Shown here: one piece after another, positions 24,618-32,778 of the stretch
How positions within the stretch are numbered: the stretch's first letter is position 1
Layout of the letters: the number at the start of each line of letters is the position of its first letter
Origin: Actinomycetospora endophytica
Lineage (GTDB): Bacteria > Actinomycetota > Actinomycetes > Mycobacteriales > Pseudonocardiaceae
Length of the DNA stretch: 64,000 nucleotides
Assembly (NCBI RefSeq): GCF_021026375.1
Contig: NZ_JAJNDB010000006.1
Coordinates: forward strand, 465,867 to 529,866
Direction of reading: 5' to 3'
Notes under the pieces: model-generated
Told to the model about the DNA's origin: nothing
The model's input: the letters and a program-made list of their open reading frames with translations, nothing else
The model's database searches: none
Made by a program: the position numbers and the translations under genes

Positions 24618-26033
24618 ATGACCCTGAACGCCGAGGACCTGACCCTCCGGTACGACGACCGCGTGGTCGTCGACGACCTCTCGGTCACCATCCCGACCGG
24701 GAGGATCACCGCCGTCGTCGGGCCGAACGCCTGCGGCAAGTCCACCCTGCTGCGAGGGCTCGGGCGACTGCTCGGGCCGGTGGCCGGGCGGGTGCTGCTC
24801 GACGGCTCCGACGTCCGCGAGCTGTCCGGCCGTGACCTCGCGCGCCGGCTCGGGGTGCTGCCGCAGACCCCGGTGGCGCCCGAGGGCATCACCGTCGCCG
24901 ACCTCGTCGAACGCGGCCGGTCGCCGCACCAGGGCTGGTTCGGGGGCCGGTCGGCGGCCGACGAGACCGCGATCGCCCGCGCCATGGCCGCCACCGGGGT
25001 GCTCGAGCTCGCCGACCGGTCCGTCGACGAGCTCTCCGGCGGCCAGCGCCAGCGGGTGTGGATCGCGATGGTGCTCGCCCAGGACACCCCGACGCTGCTG
25101 CTCGACGAGCCCACCACCTACCTCGACATGGCCCACGCCGTGGAGGTCCTCGACCTGCTGGTGGACCGCAACCTCGGCGAGGGCACCACCGTCGCCGTGG
25201 TCCTGCACGACCTCGACCTCGCGGCCCGCTACGCCGACCACCTCATCGCGATGCGCGACGGGGCCGTGGTCGCCACCGGCAGCCCCGCCGAGGTGGTCAC
25301 CGAGCGGACCGTCGAGGCGGTGTTCGGCACCCCGGTCCGGGTCGTCGAGGACCCGGTGTCCGGCACGCCGCTCGTGGTCACGATCGGGCGGCACCGGGTC
25401 CGCCCGGACCTGGTCACGGCCACCACGGCGGCCGACGACGACGGGTACGTCGACGGCGGGCACCACCTCGCCGACGAGCCGGCGCTCCGGGAGGTCGTCG
25501 ACGAGCCGCATCCGCTCGTCGTCGAGAAGGTCGCCGACCACGTCGACGAGGTCGCGGCGACGTTCCTGGCGGCCGCGCCGCTCGTCGTCGTGGGCTCCGG
25601 CGACGCGGCGGGCGGGGTCGACGTCTCGCCCCGCGGCGACCCCGCGGGCTTCGTGCGGGTCCTCGACGGCGGCCGGCGCCTCGCGCTGCCCGAGCGCAGC
25701 GGCAACCGGCGGATCGACACCCTCCGCAACGTCGTCACCGCGCCGGGGCTGGGCCTGCTCTTCCTGGTCCCCGGCGTGCCCCACGCGCTGCGGGTCAACG
25801 GGCGGGGCCGGGTGGTCCGCGACCCCGAGGTCCTCGGGCTCTGGGAGGACCCACCGCCGCTGGCGCTGGTGGTGGACGTCGAGGAGTCGTTCGTGCACTG
25901 CGGGCGCGCCCTGTCCCGCTCGGGGGTGTGGGGCGAGAAGCCGGAGCCGGCGGCGGACGTCCCCGGCCTCAAGGAGCTGCTCGACGCGGCCCGGGCCGCC
26001 TGCCCTCGGGAGGAACCCGCGTCGGGGAACTGA
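24618..26033 (+). CDS. iron-siderophore ABC ATPase fused to a PPOX-type flavoprotein domain
   Basis: A single 471-codon frame holds two domains. Residues 1-260 are a complete FepC/FecE-type ATPase: Walker A GPNACGKST 35-43, LSGGQ 139-143, Walker B TLLLDEP 159-165, H-loop His 197. Residues 290-445 match the FMN-dependent PPOX-type group (MSMEG_1061-like): SPRGDPAGF 337-345, RSGNRRIDTLRN 360-371, FLVPG, and VHCGRAL 426-432. No stop or frame change separates them. ATPases of this class usually end near residue 260. A flavin domain on the cytoplasmic side of a siderophore importer could reduce imported ferric iron to release it, by analogy with siderophore reductases and the SID domain of IrtA. 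That role is inference. The ATG follows GAGAGGAGA. Confidence 0.85.
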   Translation: MTLNAEDLTLRYDDRVVVDDLSVTIPTGRITAVVGPNACGKSTLLRGLGRLLGPVAGRVLLDGSDVRELSGRDLARRLGVLPQTPVAPEGITVADLVERGRSPHQGWFGGRSAADETAIARAMAATGVLELADRSVDELSGGQRQRVWIAMVLAQDTPTLLLDEPTTYLDMAHAVEVLDLLVDRNLGEGTTVAVVLHDLDLAARYADHLIAMRDGAVVATGSPAEVVTERTVEAVFGTPVRVVEDPVSGTPLVVTIGRHRVRPDLVTATTAADDDGYVDGGHHLADEPALREVVDEPHPLVVEKVADHVDEVAATFLAAAPLVVVGSGDAAGGVDVSPRGDPAGFVRVLDGGRRLALPERSGNRRIDTLRNVVTAPGLGLLFLVPGVPHALRVNGRGRVVRDPEVLGLWEDPPPLALVVDVEESFVHCGRALSRSGVWGEKPEPAADVPGLKELLDAARAACPREEPASGN

Positions 26034-26040
26034 GGGCCGG

Positions 26041-26847
26041 TCAGGCCGGGGCGGCGTCGCCCTGGGCGGCCTCCTCCTCGGCCTTCGCCTCCGCGGTCGC
26101 CCGTCGGATGGCCCACACGGTCACCGCGGCGGCGAGCACCGCGAGCGGCACGCCCATCGCGAGCCGGACCCAGCCGAGCCAGGTGTCGGCGTACGCCGAG
26201 TCGTAGAGCCAGCGCTGCACCACGAACCGGGCCCCGAAGACGACGACCCAGGCGAGGGTCGCGATGTCGTAGCCCCGGCGGAGGTAGGCCGAGCGGCGCC
26301 ACCCCTGGCCGTCGCCGTTGACCAGGTGCCACAGCGTCCCGACGAGCGGCCAGCGCACGATCATCGAGATCAGGAACACCCCGCCGTAGAGCAGGCTGGT
26401 CCAGATCCCGAGCAGGAAGAAGCCCTTGGCCTGCCCGGTGCGCCACGCGATGAACGCGCACACGGCGACCCCGAACAGGCCCGAGAACGCCGGCTGCAGC
26501 TTCTCGCCGCGCACCAGCCGGTAGACCGCCACCGCGACCGCCGAGACCACCGCCGCGATGATCGACGCGACGAGCGCGTGGAAGATCGCCTGGACGACGA
26601 CGAACACGATGACGGGGACCGCCGAGGAGATCACCCCGGTGACCCCGCCCATCTGCTCGAGCAGCGTCGGGGCCCGCTCCTCGGCGGCCTCGGCGGACCC
26701 GTCGGCCTCGTCCTCGGCACCGCTGCCGCCGTCTGACCCGTGACGACCGACCCGCCCGTCCCGGACCGGCGCGGTGCCGGCCCGGCCGGCCACCGGCGCC
26801 GTCGGGGGGTCGGGGCGCGCGCGGCGCGGGGCGACCGGTCGTCCCAC
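26041..26847 (-). CDS. DUF3159 membrane protein
   Basis: A 268-residue integral membrane protein of the DUF3159 family. Its core from LLEQMGGVTGVISSAVPVIV to GVPLAVLAAAVTVW contains about six hydrophobic helices, with a polar low-complexity N-terminus and an acidic C-terminal tail. The function is unknown. The counterpart in M. tuberculosis is Rv2693c, in the same orientation. The start is uncertain: GTG 26847 is used, a second GTG lies downstream, and the reading above 26986 only shadows the OB-fold gene. Its stop is 8 bases from the convergent ABC fusion gene. Confidence 0.8.
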   Translation of the reverse strand: MGRPVAPRRARPDPPTAPVAGRAGTAPVRDGRVGRHGSDGGSGAEDEADGSAEAAEERAPTLLEQMGGVTGVISSAVPVIVFVVVQAIFHALVASIIAAVVSAVAVAVYRLVRGEKLQPAFSGLFGVAVCAFIAWRTGQAKGFFLLGIWTSLLYGGVFLISMIVRWPLVGTLWHLVNGDGQGWRRSAYLRRGYDIATLAWVVVFGARFVVQRWLYDSAYADTWLGWVRLAMGVPLAVLAAAVTVWAIRRATAEAKAEEEAAQGDAAPA

Positions 26848-26986
26848 CGCCCGCGCACCCGCCGGATTCGTCTCGTCGGAGGCCGAGAACGCATCCGTCG
26901 GCGGCTCGTCCGGGCGCGCGTGGCGCCCGCCCCCGGCCTGGTGCCGGGTCTGACCGAAGTCGGGCTGGCGGATGGTGGTGCTCCCC

Positions 26987-27364
26987 TCAGGGCGCTCGCT
27001 GGAGCTCGTAGTACGGGTTGTAGATGACCTTGCGGCCGTCGCGGACGGCGACCCGACCGCTGGCCCGCAGCGTCCGACCCGGCTCGATGCCGGGGATGCG
27101 CCGCCGGCCCATCCACACCAGGGTGACACCGTCGGTCCCGTCGAAGAGCTCCGCCTCCAACGTGGCGACGGAGTCCCGCGGACAGATCTCGACCGAGCGC
27201 AGCCGGCCCTTCACCGTGATCGCCTCACCGGAGCCCGCGCAGTCGCTCGCGAGATGACACCCGGACCGCTCCGCCTCGGCGGAGAGGTCGTCGGCGTCCA
27301 GCTCGGACACGTCGGAGGTGAGCTTGCGGACCATGCGCGACACGAAACCCGAGCTCTTGCCCAT
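26987..27364 (-). CDS. OB-fold nucleic-acid-binding domain protein
   Basis: A 125-residue protein with an OB-fold of the aspartyl-tRNA-synthetase/RecG-wedge type: ITVKGRLRSVEICPRDSVATL, ELFDGTDGVTLVWMGRRRIPG, then GRTLRASGRVAVRDGRKVIYN. It probably binds single-stranded nucleic acid; no catalytic residues are seen. It sits between DUF3159 and DUF3710 genes as in M. tuberculosis (Rv2694c). ATG 27364 follows a GGAG site. Confidence 0.88.
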   Translation of the reverse strand: MGKSSGFVSRMVRKLTSDVSELDADDLSAEAERSGCHLASDCAGSGEAITVKGRLRSVEICPRDSVATLEAELFDGTDGVTLVWMGRRRIPGIEPGRTLRASGRVAVRDGRKVIYNPYYELQRAP

Positions 27365-27443
27365 CGTCCGCTCCTCTGGAGTGACATCGCGGCCGCCGCG
27401 GTGCCGTCGGACCCGCCATCGGGTCCGAACTCAGCCTAACCCG

Positions 27444-28175
27444 TCAAGAACGCCCGGGTGACGTCCCGGATTCCCCCTGCTGCGGCAGCATCATCGGGAT
27501 GACGGGACCGTCCTGTGAGGTGATCTGACGGGGGCGGGTGGGCAGCGACTGGAAGAGGGTGTCGCGGAAGATCTCGGGCACGTCCTCGGGCACCTCGAGG
27601 GGCAGCAGCGAGCGGACCGGCAGCGGGTCCTCGGAGCGGGCGACGACGGTGCCGCGGATCATCTCGCGCAGCATCCCGTGCAGCGCGAGGGCGTGCTCGG
27701 CCGGCCCGGTCCCGACGCCGCGCAGCAGCCAGCGCGGGCCCTCGACGGCCACCACGCGCGCCACCACGTCACCGTTGCGGGCCACCAGCTCCCGGCCCCA
27801 CTCGCCACGGTCGCGCCGGATCGTGGCGCCCTCGGCGTGCAGCTGACCGGCCAGTTCCTCGATGAGCTCGGTCCACAGGCCGCCGGTGCGCGGCGCGGCG
27901 AACGCGCTCACCGTGAGGCGGCCCTCCGGGAGGATGGCGTGCACCGCGCGCAGCGGGCCGGTCGGGTCGGGCTCGCAGACGAGCTTCGCGTTCGGCGGCA
28001 CCGGCAGCTGCACGGACCCGAGGTCCAGGCGCAGCCGGCCGTCCCGCGGCGCGTCCTCGGAGTCCCACGGGCCGCGGTGCTGGTGGTGCTGGCGTCCCGC
28101 CGGGTCCGCCGACGGCGACACCTGCGCGATGCGGCCCTTGCGGTGCTTCCCGCGTGCCGGATCGGTCACGACCAC
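27444..28175 (-). CDS. DUF3710 protein
   Basis: A 243-residue soluble protein of the actinobacterial DUF3710 family, with RLRLDLGSVQLPVPPNAKL near residue 47, a PEGRLTVSAFAAPRTGGLW core, and GPRWLLRGVGTGPA later. The charged N-terminus (GKHRKGR) and disordered C-terminus are typical. No enzyme motif is seen and the function is unknown. It follows dut by 6 bases, as the mycobacterial Rv2696c-Rv2697c pair does, so the two are co-transcribed. Confidence 0.88.
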   Translation of the reverse strand: MVVTDPARGKHRKGRIAQVSPSADPAGRQHHQHRGPWDSEDAPRDGRLRLDLGSVQLPVPPNAKLVCEPDPTGPLRAVHAILPEGRLTVSAFAAPRTGGLWTELIEELAGQLHAEGATIRRDRGEWGRELVARNGDVVARVVAVEGPRWLLRGVGTGPAEHALALHGMLREMIRGTVVARSEDPLPVRSLLPLEVPEDVPEIFRDTLFQSLPTRPRQITSQDGPVIPMMLPQQGESGTSPGRS

Positions 28176-28181
28176 TCCACC

Positions 28182-28751
28182 TCAGAGCTCCTCTGCCGCC
28201 GGCCGCACGCGACCGTGATCGTCCACCGCGGCTCCATCGGCCGCGCGTGCCGGCTCCTCAATACCCTGCCCGTGACCATTTCGTGACATCAACGGGCCGA
28301 GATCACCCGTCCGGCTCCATCCTCCGGTGGAACCGAACCCCCCGGCGCCCCGTCCGGAGGCCGGGAGCTCGTCCACGACGCGCACCGTCGGGAGCTCCAC
28401 GCGCTGGATCACCAGCTGGGCCACGCGGTCGCCGCGCCGCAGGACGACGGGCTGCCGAGGGTCGTGGTTGACCAGGCAGACCTGGATCTCGCCGCGGTAC
28501 CCGGCGTCGATCGTCCCGGGGGCGTTGAGCAGGCCGAGGCCCTCGCGGGCGGCCAGCCCGGACCGGGGGCACACGAACGCGGCGTAGCCGGTGGGCACCG
28601 CCACGGCGACCCCGGTCCCGACGAGGGCCCGCTCGCCCGGCGCGATCTCGACGTCCGTGCGGGCGCACAGATCGAGTCCGGCGTCGTCGGGGTGGACCCG
28701 CTCGGGGACGGGCAGCCCCGGGTCCAGGCGGACCAGGTCGACCTCCAGCAC
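28182..28751 (-). CDS. dut: deoxyuridine 5'-triphosphate nucleotidohydrolase (dUTPase)
   Basis: A homotrimeric dUTPase subunit, which hydrolyses dUTP to dUMP and pyrophosphate. All five motifs are visible in order: HPDDAGLDL (I), [11 protein letters not shown] (II), [13 protein letters not shown] (III), [11 protein letters not shown] (IV) and the flexible [12 protein letters not shown] (V). About 40 residues follow motif V, a longer tail than usual, low-complexity and of unknown role. GTG 28751 is chosen because it begins the conserved [13 protein letters not shown] strand and follows a TAATCT -10 by 8 bases; GTG 28784 would add 11 residues. Confidence 0.93.
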   Translation of the reverse strand: MLEVDLVRLDPGLPVPERVHPDDAGLDLCARTDVEIAPGERALVGTGVAVAVPTGYAAFVCPRSGLAAREGLGLLNAPGTIDAGYRGEIQVCLVNHDPRQPVVLRRGDRVAQLVIQRVELPTVRVVDELPASGRGAGGFGSTGGWSRTGDLGPLMSRNGHGQGIEEPARAADGAAVDDHGRVRPAAEEL

Positions 28752-28759
28752 GGTGGGCG

Positions 28760-28765
28760 AGATTA
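28760..28765 (-). promoter_or_regulatory. -10 element, dut
   Basis: Minus-strand TAATCT, 8 bases before GTG 28751, without a ribosome site. It fits a leaderless dut transcript. Confidence 0.5.
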
Positions 28766-28857
28766 CCCGGGCATCACGCCGCACCTGAGCGGGGCCACCC
28801 GCCCCGGCCCACGTCAGCAGGGCCCTTGCCCCGGGTGAGCCACGGCGTCGTGCCGCC

Positions 28858-28863
28858 TACCCT
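28858..28863 (+). promoter_or_regulatory. -10 element, DUF3093 gene
   Basis: TACCCT, then GGGACCC (7 bases), then GTG 28871. Leaderless arrangement; divergent from dut with an 86-base gap upstream of both. Confidence 0.6.
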
Positions 28864-28870
28864 GGGACCC

Positions 28871-29371
28871 GTGACGCGCTCCCGCCCCTCCACGGCCCCG
28901 GCCGCGACCGCTCCCCCACCGGGGCTCGAGCGTCTCGGCCTGCCCTGGTGGGCGTGGCCGCCGGGCCTGTTCGCGGGGGCGCTCGTCGGCGTCGAGGCCA
29001 ACATGGGGCTGCCTGCCGTCCCGTTCTGGATCCCGTACGTCATCGTCATGCCGCTCGCGGTCGTCGTGCTCTGGTGGCTCGGGCGGATGCGCGTCGGCGT
29101 CGGGCCGGGTCCCGACGGCGAGCGCGAGTTCTGGGCGGGCCCCGCCCACATCCCCACGCGCTTCATCGGGCGGACGGACGTCGTGCGCGGCGAGGACAAG
29201 CGGATGGCGCTGGGCCCCCAGCTCGACCCGGCGGCTCACGTCCTGCTCCGGCCGTGGGTCGCGCCGGCCGTCCGGCTCGAGATCACCGACCCGGACGACC
29301 CCACGCCCTACTGGGTGGTCTCGACCCGCCGTCCCGACCGGCTGCTCGCGGCGATCCGCGGCGAGCATTAG
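28871..29371 (+). CDS. DUF3093 membrane protein
   Basis: A 166-residue protein with two closely spaced hydrophobic helices (WWAWPPGLFAGALVGVEA and PYVIVMPLAVVVLWWLG) and a soluble C-terminal half containing GPAHIPTRFIGRTDVV and a final PYWVVSTRRPDRLLAAI. This is the actinobacterial DUF3093 family, function unknown (Rv2698 in M. tuberculosis, same orientation next to dut). The start is set by the leaderless promoter; an ATG at 28826 adds unconserved residues. Confidence 0.88.
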   Translation: MTRSRPSTAPAATAPPPGLERLGLPWWAWPPGLFAGALVGVEANMGLPAVPFWIPYVIVMPLAVVVLWWLGRMRVGVGPGPDGEREFWAGPAHIPTRFIGRTDVVRGEDKRMALGPQLDPAAHVLLRPWVAPAVRLEITDPDDPTPYWVVSTRRPDRLLAAIRGEH

Positions 29372-29393
29372 GGGCAGCCGGCAGGCTCCATCC

Positions 29394-29427
29394 CGGCACG
29401 CGACAGGCCCCGGCACGCGAGAGGCCC
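29394..29427. repeat. two 17-base direct repeats
   Basis: CGGCACGCGACAGGCCC (29394-29410) and CGGCACGCGAGAGGCCC (29411-29427) are adjacent and differ at one base. They lie between the DUF3093 and DUF4193 stops. Confidence 0.7.
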
Positions 29428-29452
29428 GGTCCGGGAGTCCCCGGGCCGGGCC
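29423..29452. terminator. bidirectional terminator hairpin
   Basis: GGCCCGGTCCGGG (29423-29435), loop AGTC region, CCCGGGCCGGGCC (29440-29452): a 13-pair stem with one G-U in RNA. It is placed between convergent DUF3093 and DUF4193 genes. No U-tract, as is usual in this group. Confidence 0.7.
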
Positions 29453-29470
29453 CGTCGTTGTCGTGCTTCC

Positions 29471-29512
29471 GTGTCGTTCGTGCGGTGTCGTTCGTGCGAT
29501 GTCGTTCGTGCG
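29471..29512. repeat. three tandem 14-base repeats
   Basis: GTGTCGTTCGTGCG occurs at 29471-29484 and 29485-29498, and as ATGTCGTTCGTGCG at 29499-29512; a further GTGTC follows. Non-coding, between convergent genes. Confidence 0.75.
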
Positions 29513-29558
29513 GTGTCTGCCGTGCCCGGTGCCGGTCGCCGGCCCGTGAACGGTGAGG

Positions 29559-29861
29559 TCAGGCCGCGCAGTCGCGGCAGATGAACGCGTTGCCGCGGGT
29601 CTCCGCCAGCCGGCTGCGGTGGTGAACCAGGAAGCAGCTCCCGCAGGTGAACTCGTCGGCCTGCTTCGGGAGCACCCGGACGGTCAGTTCCTCACCGGAC
29701 AGGTCGGCGCCCGGGAGCTCGAAGCTCTCCGCGGTGTCGGTCTCGTCGACGTCGACGGCCGCGGACTGCGCCTCGTTGCGCCGGGCCTTGAGCTCCTCGA
29801 GGGAGTCCTCTCCGATCTCGTCGGACTCGTTGCGGCGCGGGGCGTCGTAGTCGGTCGCCAT
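29559..29861 (-). CDS. DUF4193 zinc-ribbon protein
   Basis: A 100-residue acidic protein ending in a zinc ribbon: EFTCGSCFLVHHRSRL and then FICRDCAA, giving two C-x2-C pairs. It starts MATDYDAPRRNESDEIGEDS, which is characteristic of the actinobacterial DUF4193 family (Rv2699c in M. tuberculosis). The function is unknown, but the strict conservation next to cei and sigA suggests a core role. ATG 29861 is the only start that fits family length. Confidence 0.9.
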   Translation of the reverse strand: MATDYDAPRRNESDEIGEDSLEELKARRNEAQSAAVDVDETDTAESFELPGADLSGEELTVRVLPKQADEFTCGSCFLVHHRSRLAETRGNAFICRDCAA

Positions 29862-30176
29862 TGGTGTGTCCCACCCTCGTACGTGCGGTGTTGTCGTGCG
29901 GCTGCACAACGCGGGACGGCACCGGTTTGTGCCGGGGCCGTCGAGTGACGCGGGTCTCATCGACGTCGGGTGCTGACACCTGCCGCGCCGCGAGGCGGCG
30001 GAAGGGTAAACCACGGGCCACCGCATTACCCCATGGATCCGTTGGGCCGAAGGTGTGATGTCGGGCTCGTCGGTCGATCCGGGACCGGGGCCGGCCCGGA
30101 TCCGCACCGGATCCGGGTGTCCGACGCGGTGCGGCGCCGTCGAGCGGGCGCACCCTCGCCTCTAGGGTGGGGCCCC
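29862..30176. other. intergenic region between DUF4193 and cei
   Basis: About 315 bases between divergent starts, holding the DUF4193 promoter on one side and the cei -10 on the other. No reading frame in it has family features; frames upstream of the cei start are Arg/Gly-rich shadows. CGGCACCGGTTTGTGCCGGG near 29915 can form a short hairpin. Confidence 0.5.
30163..30168 (+). promoter_or_regulatory. -10 element, cei
   Basis: TAGGGT followed by 8 bases (GGGGCCCC) and GTG 30177; leaderless arrangement. Confidence 0.55.
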
Positions 30177-30812
30177 GTGGCCGCCTCCCTCTTCCGGGCC
30201 GGCGGCGGGTACCGGCGCCGGCACCTCCTGCCCATGGGCCTGCTGGTGCTCGTCCTCGCCGTCGCCAGCCTCCTGACCTGGATCGTCGTGTTCGTCAACT
30301 CGACCTCCACCTCGGTGACGACGTGCAACGCGCCCGCGTCCGGCGGCGGGACCGTCGAGTCGCGCTCCGCGCTCGACTCGACGCAGGCCGCGGCCCCCGC
30401 GAACGCCTCGGTGCGGGTGCTCAACGGCGCCGGGCAGCGCGGCTCGGCGCAGCTCGCGGCGGTGGAGCTCGGCGAGCTCGGGCTGCCCGAGGCGGGCCAG
30501 CCCGACAACGACCCGCTCTACCCCGCCCAGGACCTCTCGTGCGTCGGGCAGATCCGCTACGGCCCGGACGGCGCGTCGGCCGCCCGCACCCTCTCGCTGG
30601 TGGTGCCGTGCGCCGAGCTCGTCGACGACAACCGCCAGGGCGCCTCGGTCGATCTCGCGCTCGGCAGCGACTTCCGGGACATCACCCCCAGCCAGGGCGT
30701 GACCGAGGCGCTCAAGGCCCTCACCCGCGGCAGCTCCACGGGCGGCCCCGTGCCGGGCACCGACGCGTCCGCGCTCTCCGCGCTGCGTGACGTGGACTGC
30801 TCCTCCTCATAG
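30177..30812 (+). CDS. cei: envelope integrity protein Cei (LytR_C domain)
   Basis: A 211-residue membrane-anchored protein. One helix (LPMGLLVLVLAVASLLTWIV) follows a basic N-terminus, and the outer domain has ASVRVLNGAGQRGSAQLAAVEL, the LytR C-terminal-type fold. Cys residues occur soon after the helix (VTTCNAP), in DLSCVGQIRYG, in VVPCAEL and near the C-terminus (VDCSSS), suggesting disulfides. It matches mycobacterial Rv2700 (Cei), needed for envelope integrity, in position, orientation and layout. GTG 30177 is set by the promoter. Its TAG stop is the base of the hairpin shared with suhB. Confidence 0.9.
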   Translation: MAASLFRAGGGYRRRHLLPMGLLVLVLAVASLLTWIVVFVNSTSTSVTTCNAPASGGGTVESRSALDSTQAAAPANASVRVLNGAGQRGSAQLAAVELGELGLPEAGQPDNDPLYPAQDLSCVGQIRYGPDGASAARTLSLVVPCAELVDDNRQGASVDLALGSDFRDITPSQGVTEALKALTRGSSTGGPVPGTDASALSALRDVDCSSS

Positions 30813-30886
30813 GTGCGCTCCGCGCATGTGAGCACTGATCCGTGCCCTGACACGGATTACTGCTCACGAGCGCGTCAGCGCACCTA
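30810..30886. terminator. long bidirectional stem-loop embracing both stop codons (element D)
   Basis: Left arm 30810-30844 begins TAGGTGCGCTCCGCGC, and right arm 30851-30886 ends CGCGTCAGCGCACCTA. The arms pair over about 34 bases around a CCCTGA loop. The TAG of cei and the TAG of suhB (on the other strand) form the base of the stem. A related copy lies at 63855-63934. Confidence 0.8.
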
Positions 30887-31735
30887 CACCTCCGCCACTC
30901 CGTGCGCGCGCAGCAGGTCGGCCAGGCCGGCCGCGATCCCGGGGGCGGCAGCGAGGACCGCCTCGGCGCCGAGACCGTCGGGGTCCTCCGACCCGGGCGC
31001 GCCCGGCCGGCGCACCACCGCGCCCGCCTCCTCGGCGATCAGGGCGCCCGCCGCCCAGTCCCAGTGGTTCAGCCCGTGCTCGTAGTAGCCGTCGACCCAG
31101 CCCGCGGCGACCGAGCACAGGTCCAGCGACGCGCAGCCCTGGCGCCGGAAGTCGCCGACCTCGCCCGCCATGCGCGCCAGCAGCGCGGCCTGGCGGCGGC
31201 GGCGGGCCGGGTCGTAGGCCAGCCCGGTGGAGACGACGGCGAGGCCGGGACGCTCGAGCGCGGAGGCCCGCAGGGTCCGGCCGTCGAGCTGGGCGCCGCA
31301 CCCGGCCGCCGCGCTCCACACCCGCCCGGACACCGGCTCGACGACGGCGCCGGCGAGCGGCCGGCCGTCGACCTCGACACCGAGCGAGACGGCGAACCAC
31401 GGCAGCCCGTGGGCGTAGTTCACGGTCCCGTCGATGGGGTCGACGATCCAGCGCACCTGGCCGGGCTCGGGCTCGGCGTCGGCGCCGCCCTCCTCACCGA
31501 GCACCACGTCCCCGGGGCGCAGGACGCCGAGGCGCTCGCGGACCAGGGCCTCGCACTCCTCGTCGCCCGCGGTCACGACGTCGGTGGCCGAGCTCTTGGT
31601 CGGCAGGTCGGCCACCGAGCGGGCGCCGACCACGCGGTCGCGCACCGCGAGGGCGAGCTCGGCCGCCTCCCGGGCCACCTCCACCGAGATCTTCTCCAGC
31701 TCCCGGCCATCCACCTGATCGTTCACAGGTTCCAT
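30884..31735 (-). CDS. suhB: inositol monophosphatase family protein
   Basis: A 283-residue Mg-dependent phosphatase. The metal site shows GEEGG near residue 80, [15 protein letters not shown] near residue 95, and the late [16 protein letters not shown]. It would dephosphorylate inositol-1-phosphate, feeding phosphatidylinositol and mycothiol synthesis, or a related sugar phosphate. Position and orientation match mycobacterial suhB (Rv2701c), divergent from ppgK. ATG 31735 gives the family length. A second, more distant IMPase-fold gene is at 41236-42015. Confidence 0.92.
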   Translation of the reverse strand: MEPVNDQVDGRELEKISVEVAREAAELALAVRDRVVGARSVADLPTKSSATDVVTAGDEECEALVRERLGVLRPGDVVLGEEGGADAEPEPGQVRWIVDPIDGTVNYAHGLPWFAVSLGVEVDGRPLAGAVVEPVSGRVWSAAAGCGAQLDGRTLRASALERPGLAVVSTGLAYDPARRRRQAALLARMAGEVGDFRRQGCASLDLCSVAAGWVDGYYEHGLNHWDWAAGALIAEEAGAVVRRPGAPGSEDPDGLGAEAVLAAAPGIAAGLADLLRAHGVAEV

Positions 31736-31783
31736 CGGACCACACGCGACTACGATTCCCGACCAGCGCGAGAGGGGGCCGAA

Positions 31784-32539
31784 GTGAACGACGCATGGCG
31801 GCTCGGGGTGGACGTCGGGGGTACCGGGGTCAAGGGGAACATCGTCGACACGACGACCGGGGCGACGGTCGCCGAACGGGTCCGGATCGAGACACCGCAC
31901 CCGGCGACCCCGGAGGCCGTGGCGGACACGGTGGCGGCCGTGGTCGAGGCCCACGAGTGGACCGGCCCGGTCGGCATCACGCTGCCGTCGGTGGTCAAGG
32001 ACGGCATCGCCCACACCGCGGCGAACATCGACCCGAGCTGGCCCGGCACCGACGCGCTGACGCTCTTCGGTGAACGCCTCGGACGGGTCCCGGTGCACGT
32101 GCTCAACGACGCCGACGCGGCCGGGCTGGCCGAGATGCGCTTCGGCGCCGGCCGGGACCGCCGCGGGGTGGTGTGCATGCTCACCATCGGCACCGGCATC
32201 GGCAGTGCCGTGTTCGACGACGGGGTGCTGCTGCCCTCCACCGAGTTCGGCCACCTGCAGGTCGACGGGCACGACGCCGAGACCCGCGCCTCGGCGTCGG
32301 CCCGCGAGCGCGAGGACCTGAGCTGGGGGAAGTGGGCCAAGCGCTTCTCCCGCTACCTGCAGGTGCTCGAGGATCTGATCTGGCCCGACCTGTTCGTCCT
32401 CGGCGGCGGGGTGAGCAAGAAACCGGACAAGTGGCTCCCGCTGCTCGAGGCACGCACACCGATCGTCACCGCGCAGCTGCAGAACCAGGCCGGGATCGTG
32501 GGCGCGGCGATGGCCGCGGCGGAGGGCACAAGCCCCTGA
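31784..32539 (+). CDS. ppgK: polyphosphate glucokinase
   Basis: A 251-residue ROK-family kinase that phosphorylates glucose using polyphosphate or ATP. The N-terminal phosphate site reads [31 protein letters not shown] holds the catalytic Asp, and [13 protein letters not shown] is the second glycine loop. It has the ROK-like [10 protein letters not shown] near residue 150, a [13 protein letters not shown] segment typical of actinobacterial PPGK, and [10 protein letters not shown] near the end. GTG 31784 follows GAGAGGGGG. It sits directly upstream of sigA as in mycobacteria (Rv2702). Confidence 0.95.
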   Translation: MNDAWRLGVDVGGTGVKGNIVDTTTGATVAERVRIETPHPATPEAVADTVAAVVEAHEWTGPVGITLPSVVKDGIAHTAANIDPSWPGTDALTLFGERLGRVPVHVLNDADAAGLAEMRFGAGRDRRGVVCMLTIGTGIGSAVFDDGVLLPSTEFGHLQVDGHDAETRASASAREREDLSWGKWAKRFSRYLQVLEDLIWPDLFVLGGGVSKKPDKWLPLLEARTPIVTAQLQNQAGIVGAAMAAAEGTSP

Positions 32540-32639
32540 CCTGCACGTTCGTGGCGCCATTCGTCCGCGTCCGGATCTTCACGGACGGGGCGCGACGACC
32601 GGTCGACACGAGGTACGGGCGGCGGTCACCCGGCGTCGT

Positions 32640-32645
32640 TACAAT
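32640..32645 (+). promoter_or_regulatory. -10 candidate for sigA
   Basis: TACAAT in the 239-base gap before sigA, the best -10 match there. It implies an untranslated leader of about 127 bases. No convincing -35 is seen at 17 bases. Confidence 0.45.
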
Positions 32646-32778
32646 GGTCGTCAGCCCAGGGCGGCACACCGCCGGATCCGGGTCCGCAGCCGGTCCCGAC
32701 ACGCCCCGTCGTGATGGCTCGGCCCAGGTCCGTCGACCCGGTGTCCGCCCCGCAGTCGTTCGTCGCGAAAGGTCGTAC

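Noticed and set aside
24618..26033. Two separate genes (ATPase then PPOX)
   Set aside because: No stop codon or frame change lies between the domains, so a fusion is the direct reading; a base error remains possible and is noted in the finding.
26848..27129. Upstream extension of the DUF3159 frame
   Set aside because: Overlaps the OB-fold gene in another frame and has no good start; Ser/Arg-rich.
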